This document shows positions 1 through 9,472 of a stretch of 64,000 nucleotides of DNA, in pieces (the first letter of the stretch is position 1; every line of letters starts with the position of its first letter). The DNA comes from CBDBES01 sp965204465 (GTDB lineage Bacteria; Spirochaetota; Leptospiria; Turneriellales; CBDBES01). The stretch lies in the NCBI GenBank assembly GCA_965204465.1, contig OZ241995.1:62001-126000 (forward strand). Direction: 5' to 3'. The notes beneath the pieces were generated by a model. It searched no databases. It was not told the origin of the DNA and saw only the letters and a program-made list of their open reading frames with translations. Made by a program: the position numbers and the translations under genes.

Positions 1-1
1 G

Positions 2-1786
2 CATTTAAAATCTTATAATGAAATTATCACCTCTGTTTATTTAAATCCAACTAAAAAAAATCTTTTAGTATCCACGAATGGCGGCCTATTAGAAATATGG
101 AAATATAATAAAGATGATATTTCTTTAGAGAAAAAAATTTCCTATGGCCCGCGTTATTTTGCAAAACAAAAGATATTTCACTCAGAAAAAAAATTTCCTT
201 TGGGTAGAATCGAAAATATTATATTGGATCCTAAGAATGACCTGATCCTTGTCAGCTCTTTCAAAGGTTTTATCAGGCTATATGATATAAGAAAAGAAAA
301 ATTTGTGGAAAATTATAAATTATCGGAAAGACCCATTTTATGGTCTATGTTGGATGTTTGGGATCCTAGCCTTATCTGGTTCTGCACAGAAGAAAATCTG
401 TTTATTTTTGACCGTAAAAAAAAGAAGATCATACAGAGTCAGCAGATCGTCGGTAGGGTTCAAAACTTCATGCATATTCCTGAAGACAGATCTGTATTAT
501 TATTTGGAACATACGGAATGCTACTCAGTACTAGTCCTTTGATCAGTAAAAATGTTCGCGAAATAAACATTTTAAGAAGTGATAAACGCCTTTTTAAGAG
601 CATGGAATTGGCGCAGGCAAGAGGAGGGCCTCCCGTAGGCGCCCCTGTTCAGATAGAGATCAGAGGAGATGATTTTTCAAAATCACTCGAGATCGCAGAA
701 TATATTAAAGATATTTCAAAGTCTATAGATGGGGTATATGATGTTAAAGATAACTGGGAAAGAGGTAAGAAAGAGTTTCATGTAGAGATAGACGAAGTTA
801 AGGCCTCCATAGCAGCCGTTTCTGTATCACAGATCGCTTCTAGCCTACAGACTGCCTTTGAAGGTAGTATCGCTACTTCTATTAAAAAAGCGGATGAAGA
901 AATTGATATCAGGGTTATTTTCCCAGAAGAATTAAGAAAAAGAATTGCATCTCTAAAAGAAGTAAAGGTTAGAAATTCAATTGGAAGTTTAGTACCCATC
1001 ACAGAATTGGCAACATTTACCGAGCACCCTGGGGTGCCTTTGATATCTCATACAGATTACAGACGCACCATTTATGTACAAGCAAATATAAATGAAAAAC
1101 AGACCAGTTCTATAAAGGTCAATACAGAAATAAACGAAAGACTAGAGCCTATCATTAAAAAATATCCAGGGTATGATGTATTGAGTGGAGGAGAATATGA
1201 GGATACACAGGAATCTTTAGATAGTCTTAGATTCTCTGGTTTAGTGGCTCTTTTGGGGATTGGAATAATTCTTGTGCTTCTTTTTGGTAACTTGCGTAGC
1301 CCACGGGTGATCATGTCTGCCATCCCCCTGTGCATTATAGGAGTAGCCATAGCCTTTTTTATACACAAGCAGACTATATGGCCTACACTCGTATTCAGTT
1401 TTTTAGCCACCATGGGGATCATAGGGCTCACAGGGGTAGTGGTGAATGACTCTATCGTTCTGATCGACTTCATCACCAAACAAAGGAATAAAGGCATAGA
1501 TAAAATGAATGCCATTATAAATGGATGCATGCTTCGATTGCGTGCTGTATTCCTGACTACGATCACCACTGTTTTTGGATTGTTACCCACGGCCTATGGA
1601 ATTGGCGGGGATGATCCATTCTTAAGACCAATGGCCCTGGCCCTTGCCTGGGGGCTTGCATTCGCCTCTCTGATAACCCTAGTAATAACACCCGCCTACT
1701 ACTCTGTTTGGGAAGATAGGGGCTTTATTTTTCATAATATAAAGAGAAAGCTATCCGGTACAACCTTGGAGATTGAAAAGAAATGA
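2..1786 (+). CDS. Chimeric ORF: WD40-like beta-propeller joined to C-terminal half of an RND efflux pump (5' end outside window)
   Basis: The frame is open from the first bases of the window to the stop, so the start lies upstream and at least 594 residues are coded. Roughly the first 190 residues look like WD40-type blades (segments ending IWKY and RLYDIR, spaced about 60 residues apart). From about nt 600 the sequence changes abruptly to RND (AcrB/MexB-like) sequence: GGPPVGAPVQIEIRGDD, porter subdomains PC1/PC2, then TM8-TM12 including GVVVNDSIVLIDFI. TM1-TM7 and the PN subdomains are absent, so this cannot be a complete proton-driven pump. A natural fusion by deletion, a decayed locus or an assembly join are all possible. 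A single internal TTG at nt 200 could start a shorter product, but the upstream frame is clearly propeller-like coding sequence. Confidence 0.75.
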   Translation, partial: HLKSYNEIITSVYLNPTKKNLLVSTNGGLLEIWKYNKDDISLEKKISYGPRYFAKQKIFHSEKKFPLGRIENIILDPKNDLILVSSFKGFIRLYDIRKEKFVENYKLSERPILWSMLDVWDPSLIWFCTEENLFIFDRKKKKIIQSQQIVGRVQNFMHIPEDRSVLLFGTYGMLLSTSPLISKNVREINILRSDKRLFKSMELAQARGGPPVGAPVQIEIRGDDFSKSLEIAEYIKDISKSIDGVYDVKDNWERGKKEFHVEIDEVKASIAAVSVSQIASSLQTAFEGSIATSIKKADEEIDIRVIFPEELRKRIASLKEVKVRNSIGSLVPITELATFTEHPGVPLISHTDYRRTIYVQANINEKQTSSIKVNTEINERLEPIIKKYPGYDVLSGGEYEDTQESLDSLRFSGLVALLGIGIILVLLFGNLRSPRVIMSAIPLCIIGVAIAFFIHKQTIWPTLVFSFLATMGIIGLTGVVVNDSIVLIDFITKQRNKGIDKMNAIINGCMLRLRAVFLTTITTVFGLLPTAYGIGGDDPFLRPMALALAWGLAFASLITLVITPAYYSVWEDRGFIFHNIKRKLSGTTLEIEKK

Positions 1787-1829
1787 TTTCTATAAAAATT
1801 CATACAGAAAATATTATGATAAAATCATC

Positions 1830-2630
1830 ATGACTGAAAATAAAACCTCAAGCTCCGCTAAAAAAAAGTCAAAGAAGAATTTGACTTCGCCAAAAGAAAA
1901 ATTTACAGAAGCATTAGAAACGACTTCATCAAAAGTAAATATAGAGCAATTTAAAAAATTAGATCATGATGAATTAAAAGAGATTTATCAATTATTTTCT
2001 GATATCAGAGAAGAAGAAACTCTGAAAAAGATAGAGGATATATACAAAGATGTATATATTCCAGCAATTGAAAAGGCCAAATTAGGTCATAGAATATGGA
2101 GTTATTTCTATGAAAAATATCCAATTCGCATTATAATCATTCTTTGGCTTATACTAGGAACTTCCCTCAAGAAATTGATCCCTTTTGAAATTAAGCTTCC
2201 GGTCACCGCCGATTTTTCAAAAATGCCCACTGGTTTAAGAGATTTCTTATTTTCTGCGGATTCTACTGCAATTCCTCTGGGAATGATCTTATACATATTG
2301 GTCCCCATACTGATATTGATCGGATGGAGAATTTTCCTATCTTTTTTAGAATCCAATAGAAATAGTCGCTTTTCTGGTTCTTTTTTTACTAGAAGCAAAC
2401 TAGGTATCGCAGTCGTGGATAAATATGGTAAGCCTCTTCCCTGGGGTAAAAGTTTTTTAAGAGGTCTATTCAGGATATTCCCTATTTCTTTTATTACAGT
2501 CGCCTTAACGGAGTGTGCTAAGAATAATAGAGGCCCCCATGATAAACTATTTGGTAGCTATGTATTGAGGCTCAATGAAGATGTTAATAAAGATCAGATA
2601 GAAATATTCATCAAGCAAAATTACCTCTAA
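1830..2630 (+). CDS. RDD-family membrane protein
   Basis: This encodes a 266-residue protein. It starts with a lysine/serine-rich, probably cytoplasmic region (about residues 1-75), followed by membrane segments near IIIILWLILGTSL and IPLGMILYILVPILILIGW. The C-terminal part has the RDD pattern: a basic TRSKLGIAVVDKYGK stretch, SFLRGLFRIFPISFITVAL, then NNRGPHDK. RDD proteins are poorly characterised; some have been linked to sodium/proton exchange. The chosen ATG at 1830 begins MTENKTSS; a longer frame reaches back to 1773, overlapping the preceding gene, but lacks family-like sequence. The function here cannot be stated beyond membrane protein. Confidence 0.65.
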   Translation: MTENKTSSSAKKKSKKNLTSPKEKFTEALETTSSKVNIEQFKKLDHDELKEIYQLFSDIREEETLKKIEDIYKDVYIPAIEKAKLGHRIWSYFYEKYPIRIIIILWLILGTSLKKLIPFEIKLPVTADFSKMPTGLRDFLFSADSTAIPLGMILYILVPILILIGWRIFLSFLESNRNSRFSGSFFTRSKLGIAVVDKYGKPLPWGKSFLRGLFRIFPISFITVALTECAKNNRGPHDKLFGSYVLRLNEDVNKDQIEIFIKQNYL

Positions 2631-2734
2631 AAGGATCAGCGTTTCTATTCTTTTAACAGGTGTTTCTTCGGCCCTTGATAAGGCTAAGAAAATGAGAAAT
2701 ATCATCTAAAAAATACTTTCTTTTTTACAAAACC

Positions 2735-2767
2735 TTGAAAAACTTGATTATAAAGATACTGTATAAT
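2735..2767 (+). promoter_or_regulatory. Possible cheA promoter (TATAAT just upstream of the start codon)
   Basis: A perfect TATAAT at 2762-2767 is followed only 12 bases later by the cheA ATG. The nearest -35-like hexamer, TTGAAA at 2735-2740, is 21 bases away, which is too far for an ideal sigma70 promoter. There is no Shine-Dalgarno sequence between the -10 box and ATG, so a very short or absent leader is likely if this box is used. Confidence 0.3.
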
Positions 2768-2779
2768 GTAAAATAATCC

Positions 2780-5191
2780 ATGCAAACCATCTATAAAAAT
2801 TTAAAAAGTAATATCATCCAATCCTTTAACCAATTTTTAGAAATTGCAGAAAAGAACACCCTGTCTTTGGAAAAAAATCATGATCATGCCTCAATGAAAG
2901 AAATATTACGTTGTTTGCATTCCATAAAAGGAAGCGCCGGATTATTTGACTTAAAAAATGTTTTTGCTCTAACTCATTCCTTTGAGACTTTTTTGAATAC
3001 ATTCAAAAATTCAGGATTTAAAATGAGCGATGTATCCATTGACCTTATACTAGAGGGGATTGATCAATTAAAAAAAGTAGCCAATAATATTGATCAATAT
3101 AAAAAAAGTGATTTTAAATATTTGATCGGGAAATTTGAAACCCATAGTAAAGCTCTATATGCAGACTCATTAGAACTTCAAAGAAGAAGACCAAGAATCA
3201 CTAAATTGAAAGTAAATATCCCTAAAAATTTACTGGAAAAAGCAAAAAAGAAGCAGAAAAATCTATTCTATCTAAGCTTTAATTTCTCTCCCCAAAAAGT
3301 AACCAGAATCGCTCAGCTAAATAAATATTTCATTTCAATTTCAAGAAAATATTTGATCCTGAAGCATGGCCCTATCGGAGAAGATGCCACCAATATAAGA
3401 AAGTTTTCTTCCCCCTTTTACTATTATTTTATCATAATGTCCGATAAAGAGAAGGAAAATTTTTATCCGCTTATTCAGACAATGCCTGTGAGAAACTTTA
3501 TCCAGTTATATGAAGCACAAGCAAAACACCCTACCCCATCCGGTACTTCTGTAGTATCTGGAAATAAAAATTATTCTATCCTCAGGGTAAATGCTGATCT
3601 TATTGATCAATTGATGCAGAAGATAGAAGAAACAATTCTGATCAGAAACAAACTTAGAAATAAAATCAATACCTATAAGGATTTCGAATTGCACTCTATT
3701 TGCAGACACTTGGAGACATCCATTACTTCTCTCAAAGAGAATATTCTTAAAACCAAGCTGCAAAATTTAGGAACTATTTCTCAACCTTTATTCAGGATAG
3801 TCAGAGATACATCCCAATTAGCCAATAAGAAAGTAAATTTCATCATGAATTTGAATGATATTGAAGTTGATAAGAATATTTTAGGCGTTGTAGAAGAATG
3901 TCTTATCCATATCATAAGAAATGCGATTGATCATGGAATTGAATTACCTTCTGAAAGAGAAAAACTAGGTAAAAGATCAGAGGGGTCTTTATTAGTAAAT
4001 GCTAAAATGAATAGTAAAGAGATCGTCATATCTATAATAGATGATGGAAGGGGTATCCAAATAGAAAAGATCAAAACTAAACTGATCCAAGATAAAATAA
4101 TTTCTAAAAAAAAGGTAGATCAAATGAAGAAAAAAGAAATTACTAATTTTATCTTTAAATCTGGATTCAGTACCCTGGGAAAACTGACTAAAATTTCAGG
4201 CAGGGGGGTTGGACTGGATTCTGTGCTATCTAGTTTAAAAAAAATCAATGCTAGAATAGCAATTCAGTCTGTGGAAGGTAAAAGTTCTATTTTTAAATTA
4301 ATAATACCTCAGACTACCAATATTATTTCTTGCCTTATTGTAAAACATATTGACTGGTACTTTGGGATACAAGATCAATTCATAGAGACGATCATCCCTA
4401 TTGATCATCAAAAATTATACTATGTAAAAGATTATGCTGTATATGAATTTCAATATTCTATTTTGCCTTTAATTCTCTTAGACCATGTATGCAAATGTAA
4501 GAGTAATCAAAAACAGAATTTAAATTCCTTTATTATAGTGATTCGAGCAGGTAAATATAGATTTGGTATTTGGGTAAATGAAATAAATGATATAGAAGAA
4601 GTGGTTGTCAGGAAACTTGAGAAACATCTTGATCATGTGCTGGAATATTTTGGATCTGCGGTTCTTAGTAATGGTAATATATCTCTTATTCTGAATATTC
4701 CCGTCCTTTTTGATAATTACTTATCTAAAGATTCTAAAATGCTTTCCAGAGAATATGAAAAAGTGAAAAAAAATATTTCTAAAATAAAAAGGGGTACAAG
4801 ATCATTTATGTTATTTCAAATACAAGATCAGGCAATGGCTATGTTCACCAAGTACATTGTGAGGATGCAAGAACTATCTGAAAAAGATATTCCTTCTACC
4901 CTGGCAAAAGATTCTATTGAATATAAAAATAAGAAAGTGCCTCTTCTAAGATTAGAAAATATTTATAATCTAAGGTCTGTAATTCCATCCAAAAAATTAT
5001 ATCTGGTTTTTGTTCAGGTAGAAGATACTATATACAGTTTTTTGACAAATGAAATCATCCAAATATATGAAGATGCGCCTAAATTGCATAAAGGCAATAT
5101 AGATCATGGTCCTATCCTGGGATATTGTCGTTGGGATGGAAAACAAACTATTTTTATTGACCCTATAAAACTGTTAAAATCATATATCTAA
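2780..5191 (+). CDS. cheA: Chemotaxis histidine kinase CheA with two C-terminal CheW-like domains
   Basis: CheA autophosphorylates and passes phosphate to CheY/CheB in receptor arrays. The 803-residue protein has an HPt domain (LHSIKGSAG, His47), a divergent linker/P2 region (about 140-260), a dimerisation segment (RVNADLIDQLMQKIEETI, about 270-330), and a GHKL ATPase with N-box HIIRNAIDHGIELPSEREK, G1 IDDGRGIQ and G2 GRGVGLDS. A first CheW-like P5 domain starts around residue 515 and a second, more diverged one occupies about 670-803. A separate cheW follows six bases after the stop, so this is an operon with cheW and a receptor gene. No cheY, cheB or cheR is adjacent, so the response regulator must be encoded elsewhere. 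Confidence 0.9.
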   Translation: MQTIYKNLKSNIIQSFNQFLEIAEKNTLSLEKNHDHASMKEILRCLHSIKGSAGLFDLKNVFALTHSFETFLNTFKNSGFKMSDVSIDLILEGIDQLKKVANNIDQYKKSDFKYLIGKFETHSKALYADSLELQRRRPRITKLKVNIPKNLLEKAKKKQKNLFYLSFNFSPQKVTRIAQLNKYFISISRKYLILKHGPIGEDATNIRKFSSPFYYYFIIMSDKEKENFYPLIQTMPVRNFIQLYEAQAKHPTPSGTSVVSGNKNYSILRVNADLIDQLMQKIEETILIRNKLRNKINTYKDFELHSICRHLETSITSLKENILKTKLQNLGTISQPLFRIVRDTSQLANKKVNFIMNLNDIEVDKNILGVVEECLIHIIRNAIDHGIELPSEREKLGKRSEGSLLVNAKMNSKEIVISIIDDGRGIQIEKIKTKLIQDKIISKKKVDQMKKKEITNFIFKSGFSTLGKLTKISGRGVGLDSVLSSLKKINARIAIQSVEGKSSIFKLIIPQTTNIISCLIVKHIDWYFGIQDQFIETIIPIDHQKLYYVKDYAVYEFQYSILPLILLDHVCKCKSNQKQNLNSFIIVIRAGKYRFGIWVNEINDIEEVVVRKLEKHLDHVLEYFGSAVLSNGNISLILNIPVLFDNYLSKDSKMLSREYEKVKKNISKIKRGTRSFMLFQIQDQAMAMFTKYIVRMQELSEKDIPSTLAKDSIEYKNKKVPLLRLENIYNLRSVIPSKKLYLVFVQVEDTIYSFLTNEIIQIYEDAPKLHKGNIDHGPILGYCRWDGKQTIFIDPIKLLKSYI

Positions 5192-5196
5192 ACCTT

Positions 5197-5622
5197 ATGA
5201 AAATACTTACATGGTTTACAAGAGGTCAAATATATGGAATTGACCTGCAATATGTCTCCGAAATCGTGGAAAGTATTCAATATATTCAGGTTCCCCGCGC
5301 AGATGCTTTTATAATTGGTCTTGTAAATTTAAGAGGTGAAGTCATTATGATCATTGATCTACAACATTCTGTCCAGAAAGAAAAAAAAGAATTTCTGAAT
5401 TTTATCAGGCTTAATAAAGGATCAGGGAATATTGGCATCTTTGCTGAGAAAATTCATGAAGTTTTTTTCATTAAAAAAGAGGATCACAAATTTATCTCCT
5501 CTAAGTACCAAGAAAAAGAGAATGAATATATAATAAGCAATGTAAATATAGCTGAAAATATAATACCTATTGTAGATACAGATAGACTCATTGGTAAAGA
5601 GAATAATGAAATTTATTTTTAA
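5197..5622 (+). CDS. cheW: Chemotaxis coupling protein CheW
   Basis: This 141-residue single-domain protein couples CheA to methyl-accepting receptors. The sequence shows the CheW beta-fold pattern: WFTRGQIYGIDLQYVSEIVE, then the conserved VPRADAFIIGLVNLRGEVI, then a second barrel half ending in NIIPIVDTDRL. The length is near the usual size for CheW (about 140-165). It begins 5 bases after the cheA stop and its 3' end overlaps the receptor start by 17 bases, indicating translation in one operon. Confidence 0.88.
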   Translation: MKILTWFTRGQIYGIDLQYVSEIVESIQYIQVPRADAFIIGLVNLRGEVIMIIDLQHSVQKEKKEFLNFIRLNKGSGNIGIFAEKIHEVFFIKKEDHKFISSKYQEKENEYIISNVNIAENIIPIVDTDRLIGKENNEIYF

Positions 5623-7579
5623 TTATTTCCAAAAAATAAATATAAGATCTAAGATATATATCTTACTTTCTTTAGCGATAATTCCATTGTTTAGCCTTAT
5701 TATATTTACCACTTCTATTTTACAAAAAGATATTCTTTTCCGTTCAAAAGAAGTGAATGGAATTGAAAATATAAGAATATTGCATTCTATATTAACGCAA
5801 TTACAATTGCACAGGGGCATGACAAACATACATTTATCAGGTCAAGATGTTTTGAGCGATCTGTTATATCTACAAAATGAAATAGAGCATCTATTCGTGG
5901 ATCTAAAAAGAAAAAATGAAGAAGGTAATAATATTTTCAGCGTTAAAGAACATTTGGAACATTCTGAAGAAAAATGGAGAGAGATCCTAAACGAATATAC
6001 ATTTTATAACCAAGAGCAATCCTTTAAATTCCACACTGTATTGATCCAGGAAATTATATTTCTATTCAAAGAAATTGCAGATAAATCAAATTTAACTTTA
6101 GATCCAAATTTAGATTCTTATAATCTAATTAAAATTATAGTAAATATAATTCCAGAAATGCAAGACATATTGGGTGAGCTAAGAGGTAAAATAGTGATGA
6201 CAAATGCAAAAGAAAGTAGAAAAATGATCTTAAATGAAATATCAGATCATAAAGTCAAAATAAATTACTATGTACAAAAGCTCGTAGAAAATCTAAGTGT
6301 TGTATTTTCTGAAAATAAAGAAGCTGAAAAGACATTATATAAAAACTTAGATGAATTTATTTTAGCGAAGCAAGGCTATCTACTTAAAATTGATAGAGAA
6401 ATTATTACTAAAGAAAACTTAGAAGTTAAACCATTGAATTTTTTTAGACATGGTACAGAAGTCATCGACAAACTGGTTAATCTACAGAGAATAACTGCTG
6501 ATAATTTAGAATCCATTTTATGGGAATATATCAATTCCTTGCAAAGAAATAAATTCATCTTCTGGGCCGTTATACTGGTTTTTTGTGTATTGGTATTTAT
6601 CTTATCATTTTATACGATCCGCAGCATCTCAAGACCAATAAAAAACGTTATGGAAAGAGTCATTGATATTTCAGAAGGAGAAGGCGATCTTACTCACGAA
6701 ATAGACAATGATTCACCAGATGAATTAGGACAGTTGAGCCAGGCATTGAATCTTTTTATTATAAAAACAAGACATATTGTAAAAGATGTGATCCAAAGTA
6801 GTATACAATTAAAACAGGTGATCGAAGTCATTGTAAAGTCCACAGATAATTTTTCTTCCTCCACAGAGAAAGTGAATACTCAAACACAAGAAATCACTAA
6901 TTCTGTAAAGAGAATGAATGATCAATTGCAAAATGTATTAAATGCGGTAGAAAAGATATCTGTTTCAACGGATGAGATTTCAGAAAAGACCATAGAGGCG
7001 GACAAAGTTACCTCGAATGCATCCAAGATAGCCCATAACACCAATGATTTATTGAATGATTTTGTCGGAAAAATAGGCGAAATTGATCATGTGATCAAGA
7101 CCATATCTGATATTGCAGAACAAACAAAATTGCTCGCATTGAATGCATCCATTGAAGCTGCCAGAGCAGGGGAAGAAGGACAGGGATTTGGCGTAGTTGC
7201 TTCTGAAATAAAAGAATTATCAAGACAAACTGCAAATTCCTCTGAAGAAATAAAACTAAAGATAAAAGATATCCAAAAGAGTACAGATGAAGCAATACTA
7301 ACCATTAGAAACATATTAAAAGTCACAATCAATATCAGTGATATTACTTCTTCTATCGCGAATGACGTAGAAGAACAGGCAAGAACTGTTAAGGAAATGG
7401 CTAAAACAATTAAACAAACCTATCAAAAATCAAATGATGTGGCTAATAATGTAGTCTTGATAGGTGATGTGATGAAAAACCTGGATAATGATAGTATAAA
7501 TACGGCAAATAAATCCATAGAATTGCAGAATATTTCAAAAATGTTGAACAATTTAGTTTCCAAATTCAAGGTTTCTTGA
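5606..7579 (+). CDS. Methyl-accepting chemotaxis receptor with large periplasmic sensor
   Basis: This 657-residue transducer feeds the adjacent CheA/CheW. It has TM1 (about residues 19-40), a mostly helical periplasmic region of about 270 residues containing QLQLHRGMTNIHLSG, which resembles nitrate/nitrite-type (NIT) helical sensors, TM2 (about 316-337), a HAMP domain with EGEGDLTHEI and DELGQL, and the signalling tip IAEQTKLLALNASIEAARAG with EEGQGFGVVA. The C-terminus (FKVS) carries no CheR-tethering pentapeptide. The ATG at 5606 is preferred over an upstream TTG at 5591 because it starts the amphipathic segment just before TM1. The ligand cannot be told from sequence; the NIT resemblance is only suggestive. 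Confidence 0.87.
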   Translation: MKFIFNYFQKINIRSKIYILLSLAIIPLFSLIIFTTSILQKDILFRSKEVNGIENIRILHSILTQLQLHRGMTNIHLSGQDVLSDLLYLQNEIEHLFVDLKRKNEEGNNIFSVKEHLEHSEEKWREILNEYTFYNQEQSFKFHTVLIQEIIFLFKEIADKSNLTLDPNLDSYNLIKIIVNIIPEMQDILGELRGKIVMTNAKESRKMILNEISDHKVKINYYVQKLVENLSVVFSENKEAEKTLYKNLDEFILAKQGYLLKIDREIITKENLEVKPLNFFRHGTEVIDKLVNLQRITADNLESILWEYINSLQRNKFIFWAVILVFCVLVFILSFYTIRSISRPIKNVMERVIDISEGEGDLTHEIDNDSPDELGQLSQALNLFIIKTRHIVKDVIQSSIQLKQVIEVIVKSTDNFSSSTEKVNTQTQEITNSVKRMNDQLQNVLNAVEKISVSTDEISEKTIEADKVTSNASKIAHNTNDLLNDFVGKIGEIDHVIKTISDIAEQTKLLALNASIEAARAGEEGQGFGVVASEIKELSRQTANSSEEIKLKIKDIQKSTDEAILTIRNILKVTINISDITSSIANDVEEQARTVKEMAKTIKQTYQKSNDVANNVVLIGDVMKNLDNDSINTANKSIELQNISKMLNNLVSKFKVS

Positions 7580-7617
7580 TAGGCAATTTGAGTGAATTTT
7601 TACTTCAAAAATATATC

Positions 7618-7690
7618 TGCTCCCACCAGGATTCGAACCTGGGCGCGCGCCTTAGGAGGGCGCCGCTCTATCCAACTGAGCTATGGGAGC
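7618..7690 (-). tRNA. tRNA-Arg (anticodon CCU)
   Basis: Read on the minus strand this folds as a complete 73-nt cloverleaf: acceptor GCTCCCA paired with TGGGAGC, a D arm, anticodon stem GCGCC/GGCGC around loop CTCCTAA, a 4-base variable loop and T arm CCAGG-TTCGAAT-CCTGG. The loop gives anticodon CCT (decodes AGG). The 3' CCA is not encoded; after discriminator A the genome reads GATA. It is transcribed towards the 3' end of the receptor gene and starts 7 bases after the dcd stop. Confidence 0.95.
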
Positions 7691-7697
7691 TCAGGAC

Positions 7698-8225
7698 TCA
7701 TGTTTTTTTCTCAAAATCTTTAAAGAGCATACTCGGCTGAACGCCTTTGTTGTTTTGATATTTCTGACTAGTATATTCTTCGTATTTACCTTTGATAGTG
7801 TGGTAAAATATCTGGCATATTTTGACGTGGGCATAGATTCTGATCGGTTGCACCGCAAATATTTCTAATGTCCAATATCCTTTGAAGCCAACATCTCCAA
7901 ATCCTGCTGTTATGTGGACAAATAGCCCTAAACGTCCAACACTACTACGACCTTCTAACATTGGTACCAGATCATGTGTTTCTGTATATTCTACCGTTCT
8001 TCCAAGATATAATTTTTCTGGCTCCAATACAAAGCCTTCTTTAGGGATCACAATTTTTCTGGTTGAATTAGGGATTTTCATGTCCAATACATTATCCTCA
8101 TAAGTAATGAGTTCATGGTGAAGACTTAAATTATAAGAATTTGGATTTAAATTATTGGGATCAAATGGGCGAATAATAATATTACTCCCCAACCTATTAT
8201 TAATTTCTATACCAGATAAGATCAT
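7698..8225 (-). CDS. dcd: dCTP deaminase
   Basis: The enzyme deaminates dCTP to dUTP for dTMP synthesis, or directly to dUMP in bifunctional family members. The 175-residue protein matches the trimeric dCTP deaminase/dUTPase fold, with MILSGIEINNRL at the start, the signature LEGRSSVGRLGLFVH carrying the catalytic Ser-Arg region, TAGFGDVGFKGYWTLEI, and a C-terminal arm NNKGVQPS. It lies between gcvT and the tRNA-Arg gene, all on the minus strand. A hairpin sits immediately upstream of its start. Confidence 0.9.
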   Translation of the reverse strand: MILSGIEINNRLGSNIIIRPFDPNNLNPNSYNLSLHHELITYEDNVLDMKIPNSTRKIVIPKEGFVLEPEKLYLGRTVEYTETHDLVPMLEGRSSVGRLGLFVHITAGFGDVGFKGYWTLEIFAVQPIRIYAHVKICQIFYHTIKGKYEEYTSQKYQNNKGVQPSMLFKDFEKKT

Positions 8226-8233
8226 TAATCCAC

Positions 8234-8256
8234 AACTTCCTGAATAAGAGGAAGTT
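8234..8256 (-). promoter_or_regulatory. Hairpin in the dcd leader overlapping a possible ribosome binding site
   Basis: AACTTCCT and AGGAAGTT form an 8-bp perfect stem with a 7-base loop. On the minus strand the 3' arm contains AGGAAG about 14 bases before the dcd ATG, the only Shine-Dalgarno-like sequence there. The stem could therefore control access to it. No U-tract follows, so it is not a typical terminator. Confidence 0.35.
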
Positions 8257-8331
8257 TCTAAACTCCTGCATAAACTGACTATCTTAATTTATCAATTCAG
8301 CAATTTATAATTTACATATTTGAAAATAAAG

Positions 8332-9429
8332 TCATTGAATCTTTTTTTTAATAGAGCCTTTATAAGGGCTTTTTAGAAATATTTTTATTTTCTTCTTCTG
8401 GTCACGTATTCTTATGAATAAATCTGTATCCGGATGTGCATATTTTGCATCCAGGTAAGCCATGCCAATACCCTTTTCCCATTGAAAGGAAAAACCTCCA
8501 CTGGTTACATAACCCACTTCTTTAGAATCTGAAAATATTCTATATCCCTTTCTGGGGATTCCTTTCTCTTGCATCATAAATCCAATAGTTTTAGAAGGAA
8601 TATTTTTGATTTGTTCTTCCAACGATTTCTTACCTAAAAAATATTTATCAAAATGTACCAACCATTCAATTCCGCTGGTAAGAATACTTTTATCCTCAGA
8701 AAGTTCATTCCCATACAAAGGATAAAAAATTTCTAACCTCAAAATATCTCTGGCTGCGAGTCCGCAGGGGAGAGCTCCTTTTTCAATGAGTCTATTCCAA
8801 ATTTCATTGCCCAAGGTAGAAGGCATTAATAATTCGAATCCATCTTCACCTGTATAGCCTGTCCTGGAAAATAATATTTTAGGAGAAGACATTTTTTTAA
8901 ATTCATAATAATAAAAATCCAATAAAAAAAAATAGTCTTCACCAAGTGCCGATTTAAGAATATTTTCGGATGCAGGCCCCTGTAGACTCAGCAATACATG
9001 ATCTTTTTCTTCTGATATTTGACAAATAAGATTTTTTTTCTGATTCCAATAGATCAAATGCTCCATGACTTTCTTTACCCTGGCAGCATTTACGATCAGC
9101 ATGTAATGATCTGTCCCCATACAATATAATATAATATCATCCAAAGTACCGCCATCTTCCTGTACAAGCGCATTGTATTGAGCATTCCCTTCTTTAACTG
9201 GTATTTTTCTGCATGTTAAAAATTCCAGCAGATCAAAACTACTTTTTTTCAGATTTGATCGAATATGAATAATACCCATGTGAGAAACATCAAACAACCC
9301 CGCGTTTGAACGCACACAATGATATTCCTCTTTTATATTTCCGTAAGATAATGGCATATTCCAACCATGAAAATCTATCCATTTAGCATTTCTTATCTGA
9401 TGTTGCTTAAAAAGAGATGTTTTCTTCAT
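8332..9429 (-). CDS. gcvT: Glycine cleavage system T protein (aminomethyltransferase)
   Basis: GcvT takes the aminomethyl group from lipoyl-H protein and transfers one carbon to tetrahydrofolate, releasing ammonia. The protein (365 residues from the chosen start MKKTSLFKQH) has the usual length and motifs: WIDFHGWNMPLSYG, AGLFDVSHMG, DDIILYC, GYTGEDGFELL and CGLAARDILRLE. A start two codons earlier (MHMKK) is also possible. The gcvH and gcvP genes, which often follow, are not here. A terminator-like hairpin separates it from secG upstream. Confidence 0.92.
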   Translation of the reverse strand: MKKTSLFKQHQIRNAKWIDFHGWNMPLSYGNIKEEYHCVRSNAGLFDVSHMGIIHIRSNLKKSSFDLLEFLTCRKIPVKEGNAQYNALVQEDGGTLDDIILYCMGTDHYMLIVNAARVKKVMEHLIYWNQKKNLICQISEEKDHVLLSLQGPASENILKSALGEDYFFLLDFYYYEFKKMSSPKILFSRTGYTGEDGFELLMPSTLGNEIWNRLIEKGALPCGLAARDILRLEIFYPLYGNELSEDKSILTSGIEWLVHFDKYFLGKKSLEEQIKNIPSKTIGFMMQEKGIPRKGYRIFSDSKEVGYVTSGGFSFQWEKGIGMAYLDAKYAHPDTDLFIRIRDQKKKIKIFLKSPYKGSIKKKIQ

Positions 9430-9472
9430 GTGCAAGCTAAGTGAGAAATTAAAATCTACAGATAAATCAATT

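Noticed and set aside
1072..1590. 172-codon minus-strand frame opposite the RND part
   Set aside because: It is the complement of strongly conserved transporter sequence and has no family-like features.
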